From NCBI GenBank assembly GCA_014804645.1, contig JAAUZI010000030.1, forward strand, positions 46,479-82,129: a DNA stretch of 35,651 bases, given 5' to 3'. The notes beneath the pieces were generated by a model, which saw only the letters and a program-made list of their open reading frames with translations, did not search any database and was not told the origin of the DNA. This document shows positions 8,302-16,810 of this stretch, piece by piece (within the stretch, counting starts at the first letter, position 1; every line of letters begins with the position of its first letter). Source of the DNA: Lachnospiraceae bacterium (GTDB lineage Bacteria > Bacillota > Clostridia > Lachnospirales > Lachnospiraceae). Made by a program: the position numbers and the translations under genes.

Positions 8302-8317
8302 ATGCTACTTTCCTTTC

Positions 8318-8459
8318 TTAAAATAAATAAGCCTACCTTGTTTCTTGGCAGATGCAGGTAGGCTTATTCGTAAGCAATAATCTGAGGAGGCCAACCACAC
8401 TTTGTGGGCGGTTGCTCCTTTTATGTCCTAATAATAACACAAGAAGAGAAGTTTTGCAA
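8318..8459 (-). promoter_or_regulatory. pyrF promoter and terminator-like leader
   Basis: On the minus strand, TTGCAA (8459-8454) and TATTAT (8436-8431) with 17 bases between form a good promoter. The leader has a first imperfect hairpin (AGGAGCAACC at 8419-8410 with GGTTGGCCTCCT at 8396-8385). A 12-bp perfect stem AATAAGCCTACC/GGTAGGCTTATT (8368-8357 and 8337-8326) follows, then a TATTTT run, and the pyrF ribosome site comes immediately after. This is the layout of a transcription attenuator. I see no PyrR-binding-loop consensus. Confidence 0.6.
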
Positions 8460-8488
8460 TATTTTTCCGAAAACATGACAGGAGCCCA

Positions 8489-10879
8489 TCACACCGGCAC
8501 TGCCATCTTCTCTTCCGCATATTTCTTGATATTGGACGCATTCACATACTTCTTGAAATCATCACCCTCCACCACTACCAGCGTGGGGGCCTGCATGACG
8601 CCGTAGCGCCTCGCCAGCTCCATATTCTCCTCCGCATCGATCAGCAGATACTTCTCACCCTTCAGGTACTCCTTGGCGAGCTTGCAGTTCGGACAGGTCT
8701 TGGTAGTGAAAAGATACTTCACATCCTGGGGCGTCTGCACCTCCACCTTTACCTCGTCAGCAAAGTTTGACAGTGTCACCATGCTGCGCATAGGGCGTTT
8801 CAGCACCGAATGCTCCACGTCATACTCCGTCCGGTTGGCGTACTCCTGCAGCTTGCCGTCGTTCCAATTCTGCACCGGGCGATAGTAGCCGGTGATACGG
8901 CTGTAAATCTCGGTTCTGCTGCCGCAGTGGGGACAGGTGCTCTGCTCCCCTGCCAGATAGCCGTGCTGCTTGCAGATCGAATAGGTGGGAGACATGGTGT
9001 AATAGGGCAGTCTGTAATTCTCTGCAATCTTCCTCACCAGAGACGCCGCTGCCTTCCAGTCGGGCAGTTTCTCTCCCAGGAACGCATGAAACACCGTGCC
9101 GGAGGTATAGAGGGTCTGCAGCTCGTCCTGAATATCCAGCGCATCGAAAATATCCACTGTATAGTCCACCGGCAGATGGGAGGAATTGGTATAGTAGGGC
9201 GTATCCCCCGGCTTGCCTGCCGTCTTGATTGCGGGCCATTTCTTCCTGTCGTGCTTGGCCAGACGGTAGGTGGTACTCTCCGCAGGGGTGGCCTCCAAAT
9301 TGTACAGATCGCCATACTGCTCCTGATAATCCGACAGTCGGTTTCTCATATGGTTCAGCACTTCCCTGGTAAACTCCTGGGTACGCTTATCCGACATATC
9401 CGCCCGCAACCAGTTGGCGTTCAGGCCCACCTCATTCATGCCGATCAATCCAATGGTGGAAAAATGATTGTCAAAGGTGCCCAGATATCTCTTGGTGTAG
9501 GGGTACAAGCCCTCCTCCAACAGCTTGGTTATCACGCCCCTCTTGATCTTCAGCGACCGGGCCGCAATATCCATCATATGATTCAGTCTCTTGTAGAAAT
9601 CGTCCTTGTTGGCCGCCAGATAAGCAATCCTGGGCATGTTGATGGTCACAACGCCCACGCTTCCGGTACTCTCCCCCGAGCCGAAGAAACCGCCGGTCTT
9701 TTTCCGCAGTTCCCGCAGATCCAGCCGCAGACGACAGCACATGCTGCGCACGTCGCTGGGCTCCATGTCGGAGTTGATATAATTGGAGAAATACGGCGTG
9801 CCGTACTTGGCAGTCATCTCAAACAACAGACGGTTGTTCTCCGTGTCGGCCCAGTCAAAATCACGAGTGATGGAGTAGGTGGGAATCGGGTACTGGAACC
9901 CTCTTCCGTTGGAATCTCCCTCGATCATGGTCTCAATAAATGCCTTGTTGACCATGTCCATCTCCCTCTTGCAGTCCTTATACTTGAAATCCATCTCCTC
10001 ACCGCCCACGATGGCAGGCAGCTCCGCTAAGTCATTCGGCACGGTCCAGTCCAGGGTGATATTGGAGAAAGGCGCCTGAGTGCCCCAGCGGCTGGGGGTG
10101 TTCACTCCGTATATAAATGCCTCGATACATTTCTTCACTTCCCCATAGGAAAGGTTATCCACTTTCACAAAGGGAGCCAGATAGGTGTCAAAGGAGGAAA
10201 ATGCCTGGGCGCCGGCCCATTCGTTCTGCATGATTCCGAGGAAGTTCACCATCTGGTTGCAAAGAACGGACAAGTGTCTTGCGGGTGCGGAGGTAATCTT
10301 GCCTGTAATGCCTCCCAGTCCCTCCTTGATCAACTGCTTTAAGGACCAACCCGCGCAATAACCGGTCAGCATGGACAGATCGTGAATATGTATATCCGCA
10401 TTGCGGTGCGCCTCTGCAATCTCCTGATCATAGATCTCAGACAACCAGTAATTGGCCGTCACCGCGCCGGAATTGCTCAGAATCAGCCCTCCCACGGAGT
10501 AGGTCACGGTGGAATTCTCCTTCACGCGCCAGTCCTCCACCTTCACATAGCTGTTCACCACGTCCTTGTAGTCCAGAATCGTGGATTTCATGGTGCGCAT
10601 TTTTTCCCTCTGCTTGCGGTACAGAATATAAGCCTTGGCCACTTCCTCATAGCCGGCCTGTCCCAAAACCTTCTCCACACTGTCCTGGATGTCTTCTACA
10701 TAGACAGCGCCATCCTTTACCTTGGACTGGAAATCCGCAGTCACACGAAGCGCCAGCAGGTCCACAATGTCGTTATTGTACTCCATCTGTGTGGCGTTAA
10801 AAGCTTTCATAATGACATCGTTGATCTTGCTCAGTGTAAAGTCAACTTTGGCCCCGTCCCTCTTCATCACTTGAATCAT
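8489..10879 (-). CDS. nrdD: Anaerobic (class III) ribonucleotide reductase fused to a redoxin domain
   Basis: Glycyl-radical enzyme that reduces ribonucleoside triphosphates to deoxy forms under anoxia. The 796-residue protein starts with an ATP-cone (MKRDGAKVDFTLSKINDVI). The catalytic barrel includes GYCAGWSL, which likely holds the thiyl Cys, and a CC pair in SMCCRLRLD. A zinc-site-like CKQH...CPHC precedes the radical site RITGYY with Gly664. About 130 residues follow the radical glycine, with a thioredoxin/glutaredoxin-like domain whose active site is CPNC (Cys729/Cys732) and a cis-Pro motif APTLVVV. Most NrdD proteins end soon after the glycine. The fusion suggests the redoxin is the electron donor rather than formate. 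The activase gene nrdG is not adjacent. Confidence 0.95.
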   Translation of the reverse strand: MIQVMKRDGAKVDFTLSKINDVIMKAFNATQMEYNNDIVDLLALRVTADFQSKVKDGAVYVEDIQDSVEKVLGQAGYEEVAKAYILYRKQREKMRTMKSTILDYKDVVNSYVKVEDWRVKENSTVTYSVGGLILSNSGAVTANYWLSEIYDQEIAEAHRNADIHIHDLSMLTGYCAGWSLKQLIKEGLGGITGKITSAPARHLSVLCNQMVNFLGIMQNEWAGAQAFSSFDTYLAPFVKVDNLSYGEVKKCIEAFIYGVNTPSRWGTQAPFSNITLDWTVPNDLAELPAIVGGEEMDFKYKDCKREMDMVNKAFIETMIEGDSNGRGFQYPIPTYSITRDFDWADTENNRLLFEMTAKYGTPYFSNYINSDMEPSDVRSMCCRLRLDLRELRKKTGGFFGSGESTGSVGVVTINMPRIAYLAANKDDFYKRLNHMMDIAARSLKIKRGVITKLLEEGLYPYTKRYLGTFDNHFSTIGLIGMNEVGLNANWLRADMSDKRTQEFTREVLNHMRNRLSDYQEQYGDLYNLEATPAESTTYRLAKHDRKKWPAIKTAGKPGDTPYYTNSSHLPVDYTVDIFDALDIQDELQTLYTSGTVFHAFLGEKLPDWKAAASLVRKIAENYRLPYYTMSPTYSICKQHGYLAGEQSTCPHCGSRTEIYSRITGYYRPVQNWNDGKLQEYANRTEYDVEHSVLKRPMRSMVTLSNFADEVKVEVQTPQDVKYLFTTKTCPNCKLAKEYLKGEKYLLIDAEENMELARRYGVMQAPTLVVVEGDDFKKYVNASNIKKYAEEKMAVPV

Positions 10880-10914
10880 TTGCTATTTCTCCCCATTCAT
10901 CGTAGAATACCTCT

Positions 10915-10998
10915 ATTCTACCATTCTCTGGAAAAGAAGTCAATCATTCTGCCACAATATCTAGTATTTCGTTTGGTTATGTATGGCAAATCTGGTAT
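10915..10998 (-). promoter_or_regulatory. nrdD promoter with tandem NrdR-like boxes
   Basis: On the minus strand, TTGACT (10943-10938) and TAGAAT (10920-10915) are 17 bases apart. Upstream, CCACAATATCTAGTAT (10952-10967, plus strand) matches the NrdR box consensus at about 13 of 16 positions. A weaker copy, ATGGCAAATCTGGTAT, begins exactly 31 bp further on (10983-10998), the helical phasing usual for NrdR box pairs. Confidence 0.6.
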
Positions 10999-11030
10999 TT
11001 TCTTCATCCAGGCCCATAAATACAGCCTTT

Positions 11031-12092
11031 TTAACGAGTGGACAGAAAATCATATTCCCGTTTTGCCACCTGGTCGTCGGGGTAGGTCTTCAGATAGCTC
11101 TCCATAAGTACCTCGGCCTGTCGGTAATCATGCAGGTACTCATAAGTCACCGCCTCGTTGAAAAGCAGAGACTGCATCATGTCGTTGTCCTCGATCTGCA
11201 TTCCAGCCTGGAAGGCGGACAGAGCCGCATGATAGTCTCCCCTTGCCATCTCACACAACCCCAGCTGATTGTAGATCCGGGCATCGGAGGTGTCCTTTGC
11301 CAGATAATTGTTGTACACACTGGCGGCATAGTTATAATCGCCGGTGGCCTCGTAGGATTTTCCCAGATACAGAGACGCCTCCGCCCCTCCCTGATCCTTG
11401 GCAGTCTCCAGAGCAAGATAGGCGGACTGATACTCCTCCAGATAGTAGTACATCCTCCCCTTGTCGTAGGCACTCATCTGCTCTCCGTTTGCGTCCATTG
11501 CCGCTCGCAGGTAAATCTGCCCTGCATCCTTGTAGCCGTGGCTGTGCAGTACCTCATATATCTGAATCAGGCGGTCAAAATTTTTGCCGTCCATGGCTAT
11601 GACCCTGTCAAAATCCTCCTTGGCCGCCGCGTAATTGTCCAGACCCATGCGGGCGTTTCCTCTGAGGAACAGCGCATCCTCGTTCCCCGGCTGCATGTCC
11701 AGAATGGCGCTGTATATCTCCTCCGCCTCCGAGAGTTTCCCCTCCTTGGTGTAGGCTGCCGCCAGGTAAAAATTGATGTCATAGTCCACATCCTCCACCC
11801 AGCCGTCGGAATAACTCAGAGCCTCCAGAAAACAGTCTGCCGCCTGGCTGTACTGCGTCATTCCCAGATAGGCGATACCCTCTGCTCTGGCCAATTCCTT
11901 GCCGCCCTCACCGGCGGCTCTGGCTGTGTCAAAGTTCTCTATGGCACTCTGATAGTCCAGCGCCTTCAGCGCCTCTATGCCCAGCGCCGTATTCTCTCCG
12001 GTCTTGCCGCAGCCATTCAAAAAAAGTATACATCCCAGCAGCGCCGCTCCGATTATGACTTTCTTGCTGCCATTCCTTTCGTATTTTATCAT
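11031..12092 (-). CDS. TPR-repeat lipoprotein
   Basis: A 353-residue exported lipoprotein with lipobox LFLNGC and Cys28. The rest is a series of tetratricopeptide repeats, for example ALDYQSAIENFDTARAAG, GMTQYSQAADCFLEALSYSD and AREDF-like units, ending near KTYPDDQVAKREYDF. TPR solenoids bind other proteins or peptides. The partner is not known. The start at 12092 is chosen because GAAGGA precedes it and it begins a clean signal peptide; a GTG at 12122 lacks these. It follows the receptor-GGDEF gene by 26 bp and is probably cotranscribed with it. Confidence 0.85.
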   Translation of the reverse strand: MIKYERNGSKKVIIGAALLGCILFLNGCGKTGENTALGIEALKALDYQSAIENFDTARAAGEGGKELARAEGIAYLGMTQYSQAADCFLEALSYSDGWVEDVDYDINFYLAAAYTKEGKLSEAEEIYSAILDMQPGNEDALFLRGNARMGLDNYAAAKEDFDRVIAMDGKNFDRLIQIYEVLHSHGYKDAGQIYLRAAMDANGEQMSAYDKGRMYYYLEEYQSAYLALETAKDQGGAEASLYLGKSYEATGDYNYAASVYNNYLAKDTSDARIYNQLGLCEMARGDYHAALSAFQAGMQIEDNDMMQSLLFNEAVTYEYLHDYRQAEVLMESYLKTYPDDQVAKREYDFLSTR

Positions 12093-12118
12093 GTTTCCTT
12101 CTTTCCCGCCGTTCCCGA

Positions 12119-13996
12119 TCACTCCGGCTTTCTGGCATGCTTTTTCCCACTCTTCTCCTGATACATGTTCTTATCCGCCTGCTGTAGACAATTCAGCAGA
12201 GGCACACACTGATCGCAGCGGGCATAACCGATGCTGGCCGACAGCTCGTATGGCTTTTCGCCCCTCGCATTAAACTGCTCTATCTGCCGACGGATGGCCG
12301 CAATCCTGGATTCCACAATCCCCTGAGACTGAGTAGCCATACATATCTGGAACTCATCGCCGCCGGTGCGGGCCGCGACGCCCATCTCTCCCTGCTCCGC
12401 CGCCAATATCCCGGCCAGCGCCCTGATGGCCACATCTCCCTCTAAATGTCCGAAATGGTCGTTAATATATTTCAGGCCGTCCATATCCACACTGACCACA
12501 AAGAAACTCTCGCCGTTTTGGCGCAGATGGTCGTACTGTTTTTGCAATACCCGCTCCATCTCCCTGCGGTTGGGTATCCCGGTCAGCTCATCTCTGCCAT
12601 ATTGCTGGCGTATCTCGTTCAAAGCCTGGTTTTCCTCATACATCTGCAGCCTGGCCAGGGACATGGACATACTGGACATCCAAGTCTGGAACTGATATCT
12701 GAGTTCATCCGGTGAGTCCGTTGTCAGCACCACATAACCGAAACAGTCATTTTTCTCATGCAAGGTACCAATATAGAGAATCTCTCCCTCCCTGCGGTAT
12801 GCCGCAGGCAACAGTTCTCTGCGGAGAAAACGCTCCTCACGAGGGATATCCTCCTGCATATTCATCACATTGCGCAGCACCATATGCTCCGTATACTGGT
12901 TCATCATGGCCGCTTTCTCTTCCTGCCGCTCCTGCTCATCGCACATGCATATATAGATATTTTCAAACCGAATTGCGCTGACATATGCCCGGCCCACATT
13001 CATCAATGACCTGAAATTGTCGGTGTTTTCCATATCTATATACATGGCACTGCCATGGTAAAGCGCATTTTGCAGCAGCTCCTTATGATAGTACAGTCTC
13101 CTGACCGCCTCGTCGTCAATGCTCTGAGCGCAGCCGCAGGATCCCCTGAACTTACTGACGATCTCCACACTGCCTATGCCCTCCTGGGCGTCCCGGCCCT
13201 GCCACAGATTCTCCAACATGCACATCGCCTTGCGTCCCATATCCCGGTAATTCACCTTGATGCTGGTCATAGAGGGAACGGATACCCTGGCCTCCTCCAC
13301 ATCGTCAAAGCCCGACACGCACACCTGGCCGGGCACCTGAATGCCCCTTCTCTGCAGCGCGCTGCAGATAGATATCGCCATATAGTCGTTGGCGCAGACA
13401 ATCACCTGGGGCAGCACACTGTCCCCATTGTCATCCTTCAGAAACCAGTCCAGCGCCTCTTCTCCCATATTTTTCCAATAGTTGCCGTGGAATATCATGT
13501 GGTCCGTCACAGGCAGACCATGCTTTTCCATGGTATCCCGGTATGCCTTCAGACGTTTCTGCGCATCCTTCATCTCCCGTTTTCCGGACATGAAACAGAT
13601 ATGCCGAAAGCCGTGTACCTGAACAAAATGCTCCACCATATTGCAGATCGGCTCATAATTTTCCGCAAGTATACTGTGGAAACGAGGGTCCTCCCGGCGC
13701 AGACAAATAACCGGACAGTCCGTATTTCGCTGCAGCATCTCCGTCAGTTCCTCGTACATACCCTCCACATTGAATGTATCTCCCGCCAGAATCACTCCAT
13801 CGTAACTAGTCAGATCCGCTATATGAATAATGCTCTTCTCTCCATAACTGCGAAAGACATTCGGGCTGTATGATCCATAATTGTTAAAAATATGCAGACT
13901 GTATCCCTGTTTCCGGGCCTCCTCGATAATTCCTCCTGCGATCTCCGACTGATACTCCGCTGACACCTCTCCCACAAACAACGCAATTTTTTTCAT
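12119..13996 (-). CDS. Periplasmic-binding-protein-like receptor fused to a diguanylate cyclase (GGDEF)
   Basis: A 625-residue protein. Residues 1 to about 285 resemble the ligand-binding core of LacI/PurR-type regulators (KKIALFVGEV, VICLRREDP, VIVCANDYMAISICSALQ, VSGFDDVEEARVSVPSMTSI), but there is no helix-turn-helix and no signal peptide. A linker domain follows. The C-terminal cyclase domain has DELTGIPNR, DMDGLKYINDHFGH and an intact TGGDEF at 545-549, so it should make c-di-GMP. The RxxD inhibitory site expected just upstream is absent. The start at 13996 follows GGGGGAG. It suggests a cytosolic sugar or metabolite sensor wired to c-di-GMP. Confidence 0.9.
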   Translation of the reverse strand: MKKIALFVGEVSAEYQSEIAGGIIEEARKQGYSLHIFNNYGSYSPNVFRSYGEKSIIHIADLTSYDGVILAGDTFNVEGMYEELTEMLQRNTDCPVICLRREDPRFHSILAENYEPICNMVEHFVQVHGFRHICFMSGKREMKDAQKRLKAYRDTMEKHGLPVTDHMIFHGNYWKNMGEEALDWFLKDDNGDSVLPQVIVCANDYMAISICSALQRRGIQVPGQVCVSGFDDVEEARVSVPSMTSIKVNYRDMGRKAMCMLENLWQGRDAQEGIGSVEIVSKFRGSCGCAQSIDDEAVRRLYYHKELLQNALYHGSAMYIDMENTDNFRSLMNVGRAYVSAIRFENIYICMCDEQERQEEKAAMMNQYTEHMVLRNVMNMQEDIPREERFLRRELLPAAYRREGEILYIGTLHEKNDCFGYVVLTTDSPDELRYQFQTWMSSMSMSLARLQMYEENQALNEIRQQYGRDELTGIPNRREMERVLQKQYDHLRQNGESFFVVSVDMDGLKYINDHFGHLEGDVAIRALAGILAAEQGEMGVAARTGGDEFQICMATQSQGIVESRIAAIRRQIEQFNARGEKPYELSASIGYARCDQCVPLLNCLQQADKNMYQEKSGKKHARKPE

Positions 13997-14079
13997 CCTA
14001 ACTCCCCCGCATATCGCAGGCTGTATCCAACCCTCGCCTGTCTCATCCATCTCTCATCTGGGACTAATATCCTATATTT

Positions 14080-14108
14080 ATCATACTCTTTTTTTGGCAA
14101 AATGTCTA
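14080..14108 (-). promoter_or_regulatory. Promoter of the receptor-GGDEF gene
   Basis: On the minus strand, TAGACA (14108-14103) and TATGAT (14085-14080) are 17 bases apart. Upstream are a perfect inverted repeat TGTATA-CCT-TATACA (14127-14141) and a 13-bp direct repeat ATTTTTGTGCAAA (14141-14153 and 14160-14172), both possible regulator sites. Confidence 0.5.
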
Positions 14109-14168
14109 TTTTACAATTAAATATTTTGTATACCTTATACATTTTTGTGCAAATTCTCTATTTTTGTG

Positions 14169-14211
14169 CAAAAAAAGAACTCTCTGGTGGTTATTTCTAC
14201 CAAAAGAGTTC
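14169..14211 (-). terminator. Intrinsic terminator of the CarD-family gene
   Basis: On the minus strand, GAACTCTTTTGGT pairs with ACCACCAGAGAGTTC around a short loop, followed by seven T residues. It lies about 20 bp after the CarD-family stop codon. Confidence 0.8.
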
Positions 14212-14230
14212 CTCTAAGTTTTGCTTTCCA

Positions 14231-14740
14231 CTAAACCGGCGTTGTAAAATTTAGCTTATCCGCGATATAGGCGCAGACCTGGCTGCGCTCCACTCCCAGG
14301 GCCACGGCCAGTTCGCCGTAGAGACTGTCCTCCGCCATCTTAAAATATCTGCCATCCACCGCCGTTTCCTTCCGGCCCGCCTGCAAACGTTTCTGCCTGC
14401 GCCCATAGATGGTCTTGATTACCCGTATCCATTCCGTACTGTCATTGCTCCGCATACTGCTGCGGTATTCCTGCTCCGCCATCTTCTCGTTTGCTATCTT
14501 CAATGGCGGAATGTCCGGAATCTCACTGACGAGCTGCTCCGCCTGCTCCCGGGTAAGCACCTCCCTCAGAGACGCGGCGTTCTCCACCGGCACATAGACA
14601 GTGCTGGCTGAAATATACTGCGGTTTCAATATATAATACAGCTTTGCCTTGTCCACTCCCGAAATGTCCAGCGTTGTGATATCCTCTACCGTACACACAC
14701 CCTTGTTGCCGCACACAACATACTGTCCCACACTGTACAT
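14231..14740 (-). CDS. CarD-family transcription factor
   Basis: A 169-residue protein of the CarD/CdnL/TRCF-RID family, whose N-terminal domain binds the RNA polymerase beta subunit and stabilises open promoter complexes. The N-terminal beta-rich module starts YSVGQYVVCGNKGVCTVEDI and includes YYILKPQYISASTVYVPV. The C-terminal half is helical and ends in a conserved-looking segment (LYGELAVALGVERSQVCAYI). AGGAAAGGCAGG lies before the start. It forms a one-gene unit with its own promoter and terminator. Which promoters it affects cannot be read here. Confidence 0.88.
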   Translation of the reverse strand: MYSVGQYVVCGNKGVCTVEDITTLDISGVDKAKLYYILKPQYISASTVYVPVENAASLREVLTREQAEQLVSEIPDIPPLKIANEKMAEQEYRSSMRSNDSTEWIRVIKTIYGRRQKRLQAGRKETAVDGRYFKMAEDSLYGELAVALGVERSQVCAYIADKLNFTTPV

Positions 14741-14780
14741 ATTTACCTGCCTTTCCTACAGATTTACAAGTTATCAATCA

Positions 14781-14829
14781 TTACCTATATTTTACCTATA
14801 TTTTAACACTTTTAAACCAGAAATGTCAG
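14781..14829 (-). promoter_or_regulatory. Promoter of the CarD-family gene
   Basis: On the minus strand, CTGACA (14829-14824) and TAAAAT (14805-14800) are 18 bases apart. The start-site region is an 11-bp tandem repeat TTACCTATATT x2 (14781-14802). Confidence 0.5.
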
Positions 14830-14926
14830 TAAAATTTCAGATATTTTTTAAAGTTTGTGAAACATGTCGGCAAATGGGCGGTCATACATTGTATATTCTG
14901 TCTATGACTATTTTCCCAATTTTGCC

Positions 14927-14961
14927 AAAAAAGAACCTGCGGAAACGATCTCCGCAGGTTC
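14927..14961 (-). terminator. Intrinsic terminator of the chemotaxis-receptor gene
   Basis: On the minus strand, GAACCTGCGGA and TCCGCAGGTTC form a perfect 11-bp stem with a 7-base loop, followed by TTTTTT. Confidence 0.85.
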
Positions 14962-15009
14962 CTGTCCTTCTCTTTAATCTGTTACTCTATACACTGACAC
15001 GTCACATCA

Positions 15010-16719
15010 TCAAACCTTAAACTTGGAAATGGTCTCGTGCAGCTGATCCGCCACGACGCTCAGACTGCGGGCATTGTCGTCAATGCTCTCCATGATGGCG
15101 CCCATCTCCGTAGCCGATGCGGAGGTTTCCTCGGTGCTGGCCGCATTCTCCTCTGCGATAGCCGTCAGGCTCTGCACCACATCCACCACTTTGACTCTGG
15201 TCTCGTCCAACTCCTTAGTCCGTCTGGCAATGGCCCGAATCCCCTCTATGGACTGGGCAATGCCGTCCTTCACATCCTCGAACGCCTTCTCTGTCAATGT
15301 CACGTTCTCATCCTGCTTTTCGATAACCACCTTCACATCCGACATGGTCTGCACGGACCGCTGGGTCTCCTGAATCAGCAGTTCAATAATACCTGTTATC
15401 TGCTGGGCGGATTCGTTGGATTGCTCCGCCAGTTTCTGAATCTGTCCTGCCACTACGGCAAAGCCCTTGCCCTGTTCACCCGCCCGGGCCGCCTCAATGG
15501 AGGCGTTCAGGGACAACAGATTGGTCTCCTCCGCAATATCGGTGATAATATCCACCGCCGTCTTGATCTTCATGGCGGACTCGTTGGTCACATCCGTCTG
15601 CTTGGCGATCACGGCAATGGCATCCTTGGTTTGCTGGTTTACCTCGCCCAGAGCGCTCAGGATCTCCATGGCTTGCTCTCCGGCGCTGCGCATCTTGCGG
15701 GCATTCTCCCGCAGTTCCTCAACCTCACCCTCCGTCTCCTCGATCATATTGCCCATGGCAATGATCTCCTCAGTAGCGGTCTGGGTCTCCTGTGCCTGAT
15801 TGGTGGCACCCTGCGCAATCTCATTCACAGCCTTCTCCACCTGCTCCACCGTTTCCAGAGTCTTGCTCACGCTCTGTGCCATACTGCCTGCAGAGTCATG
15901 CAGCTTGCCGCACTGCTCATTGACATTAACAGCCATGAGAGCCAGCTCCTGCTGCAATATCGAGATTGCCCTGTTCATCACCCCGGTCTCATCCTTGCGT
16001 TCCCTGTGAAGCAGACCCTTCCCTGCCTCCGCCCTAGTGAAATCCAGTTCCGCCAGGCGCGACGCCTCCCGGGTCGTCCTCTCAATAGGCTTGACGAGCT
16101 TAAGCGCCACGATAAAGCCCACGATATTGCACAGAAACAGTACGATCAGTCCGCCGATGATGCTGTTTATTGTCAGGCTTGTCACAGACTTTAAAATCTC
16201 GTTCTCGTCCGCTGTCACCACCAAAATAAAGCTTTTGTCATAATCGATATAAAAGGATGCATACTTGGTCACACCCTTAAAGTCATAGATAATGACATCC
16301 GTCTCCGGCCTGTTGCCCTGGGCAATCTCTCCCACCAGCTGCTTGACTGCGGCGTTCTCCACGGGCTGGCCGATCTTGTCCGGTGTGGGGTGGTACATCA
16401 TCGTGCTGTCGCTGGACACCAGATAGGCATAACTGCTATCCATACCCTTGACCTTCACGCCTCCCAGATAGGACTCCAGCACCTCCGCCGTCATCACGTT
16501 TTCATACCCCTTCGCCTCCACGTCCCTCTCCAGGCTCGTACCGGCGATATATGCTATATCCTCCATGTAATTCTCTGTCAGGTTCGTCACACTGCTGCGG
16601 GACAGCGGCACTGCGGTGGCTATACAGATAACCACGCTGGAAAACACTGTTCCGAATACCAGCAGCAGTATCTTGATCTTGATGGAGTGAAAAAAGGAAA
16701 CTCTGTTGTTCTCATTCAT
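15010..16719 (-). CDS. Methyl-accepting chemotaxis protein
   Basis: A 569-residue membrane receptor that controls the CheA kinase. One membrane segment lies at about 14-38, followed by an extracytoplasmic Cache-like sensor ([19 protein letters not shown]) and a second segment at about 185-208. A HAMP-like linker follows ([19 protein letters not shown]). The long cytoplasmic coiled coil carries the signalling tip ([37 protein letters not shown]), which is diagnostic. Cache sensors bind small ligands such as amino or organic acids; the ligand here is unknown. It stands alone with its own promoter and terminator, without che genes nearby. Confidence 0.95.
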   Translation of the reverse strand: MNENNRVSFFHSIKIKILLLVFGTVFSSVVICIATAVPLSRSSVTNLTENYMEDIAYIAGTSLERDVEAKGYENVMTAEVLESYLGGVKVKGMDSSYAYLVSSDSTMMYHPTPDKIGQPVENAAVKQLVGEIAQGNRPETDVIIYDFKGVTKYASFYIDYDKSFILVVTADENEILKSVTSLTINSIIGGLIVLFLCNIVGFIVALKLVKPIERTTREASRLAELDFTRAEAGKGLLHRERKDETGVMNRAISILQQELALMAVNVNEQCGKLHDSAGSMAQSVSKTLETVEQVEKAVNEIAQGATNQAQETQTATEEIIAMGNMIEETEGEVEELRENARKMRSAGEQAMEILSALGEVNQQTKDAIAVIAKQTDVTNESAMKIKTAVDIITDIAEETNLLSLNASIEAARAGEQGKGFAVVAGQIQKLAEQSNESAQQITGIIELLIQETQRSVQTMSDVKVVIEKQDENVTLTEKAFEDVKDGIAQSIEGIRAIARRTKELDETRVKVVDVVQSLTAIAEENAASTEETSASATEMGAIMESIDDNARSLSVVADQLHETISKFKV

Positions 16720-16761
16720 GTTTGTAATACCCTCTCTACGACTGTTATGTATTTTATGGTC

Positions 16762-16799
16762 AGTACAATCATTGTACTATATTTTCAGAACAGGCACAA
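16762..16799 (-). promoter_or_regulatory. Chemotaxis-receptor promoter overlapping a perfect palindrome
   Basis: On the minus strand, TTGTGC (16799-16794) and TACAAT (16776-16771) are 17 bases apart. The -10 is embedded in the perfect 17-bp palindrome AGTACAATCATTGTACT (16762-16778), a good candidate for a repressor site. No sigma-28-type motif was seen. Confidence 0.5.
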
Positions 16800-16810
16800 G
16801 ATATTTTCAC

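Noticed and set aside
8352..8606. Plus-strand frame of 84 codons across the pyrF leader
   Set aside because: It overlaps the nrdD end on the other strand and the leader hairpins, and has no ribosome site or recognisable product.
8810..10030. 406-codon plus-strand frame inside nrdD
   Set aside because: It lies wholly antisense to a strongly conserved enzyme gene, has no ribosome site, and its translation resembles no protein family.
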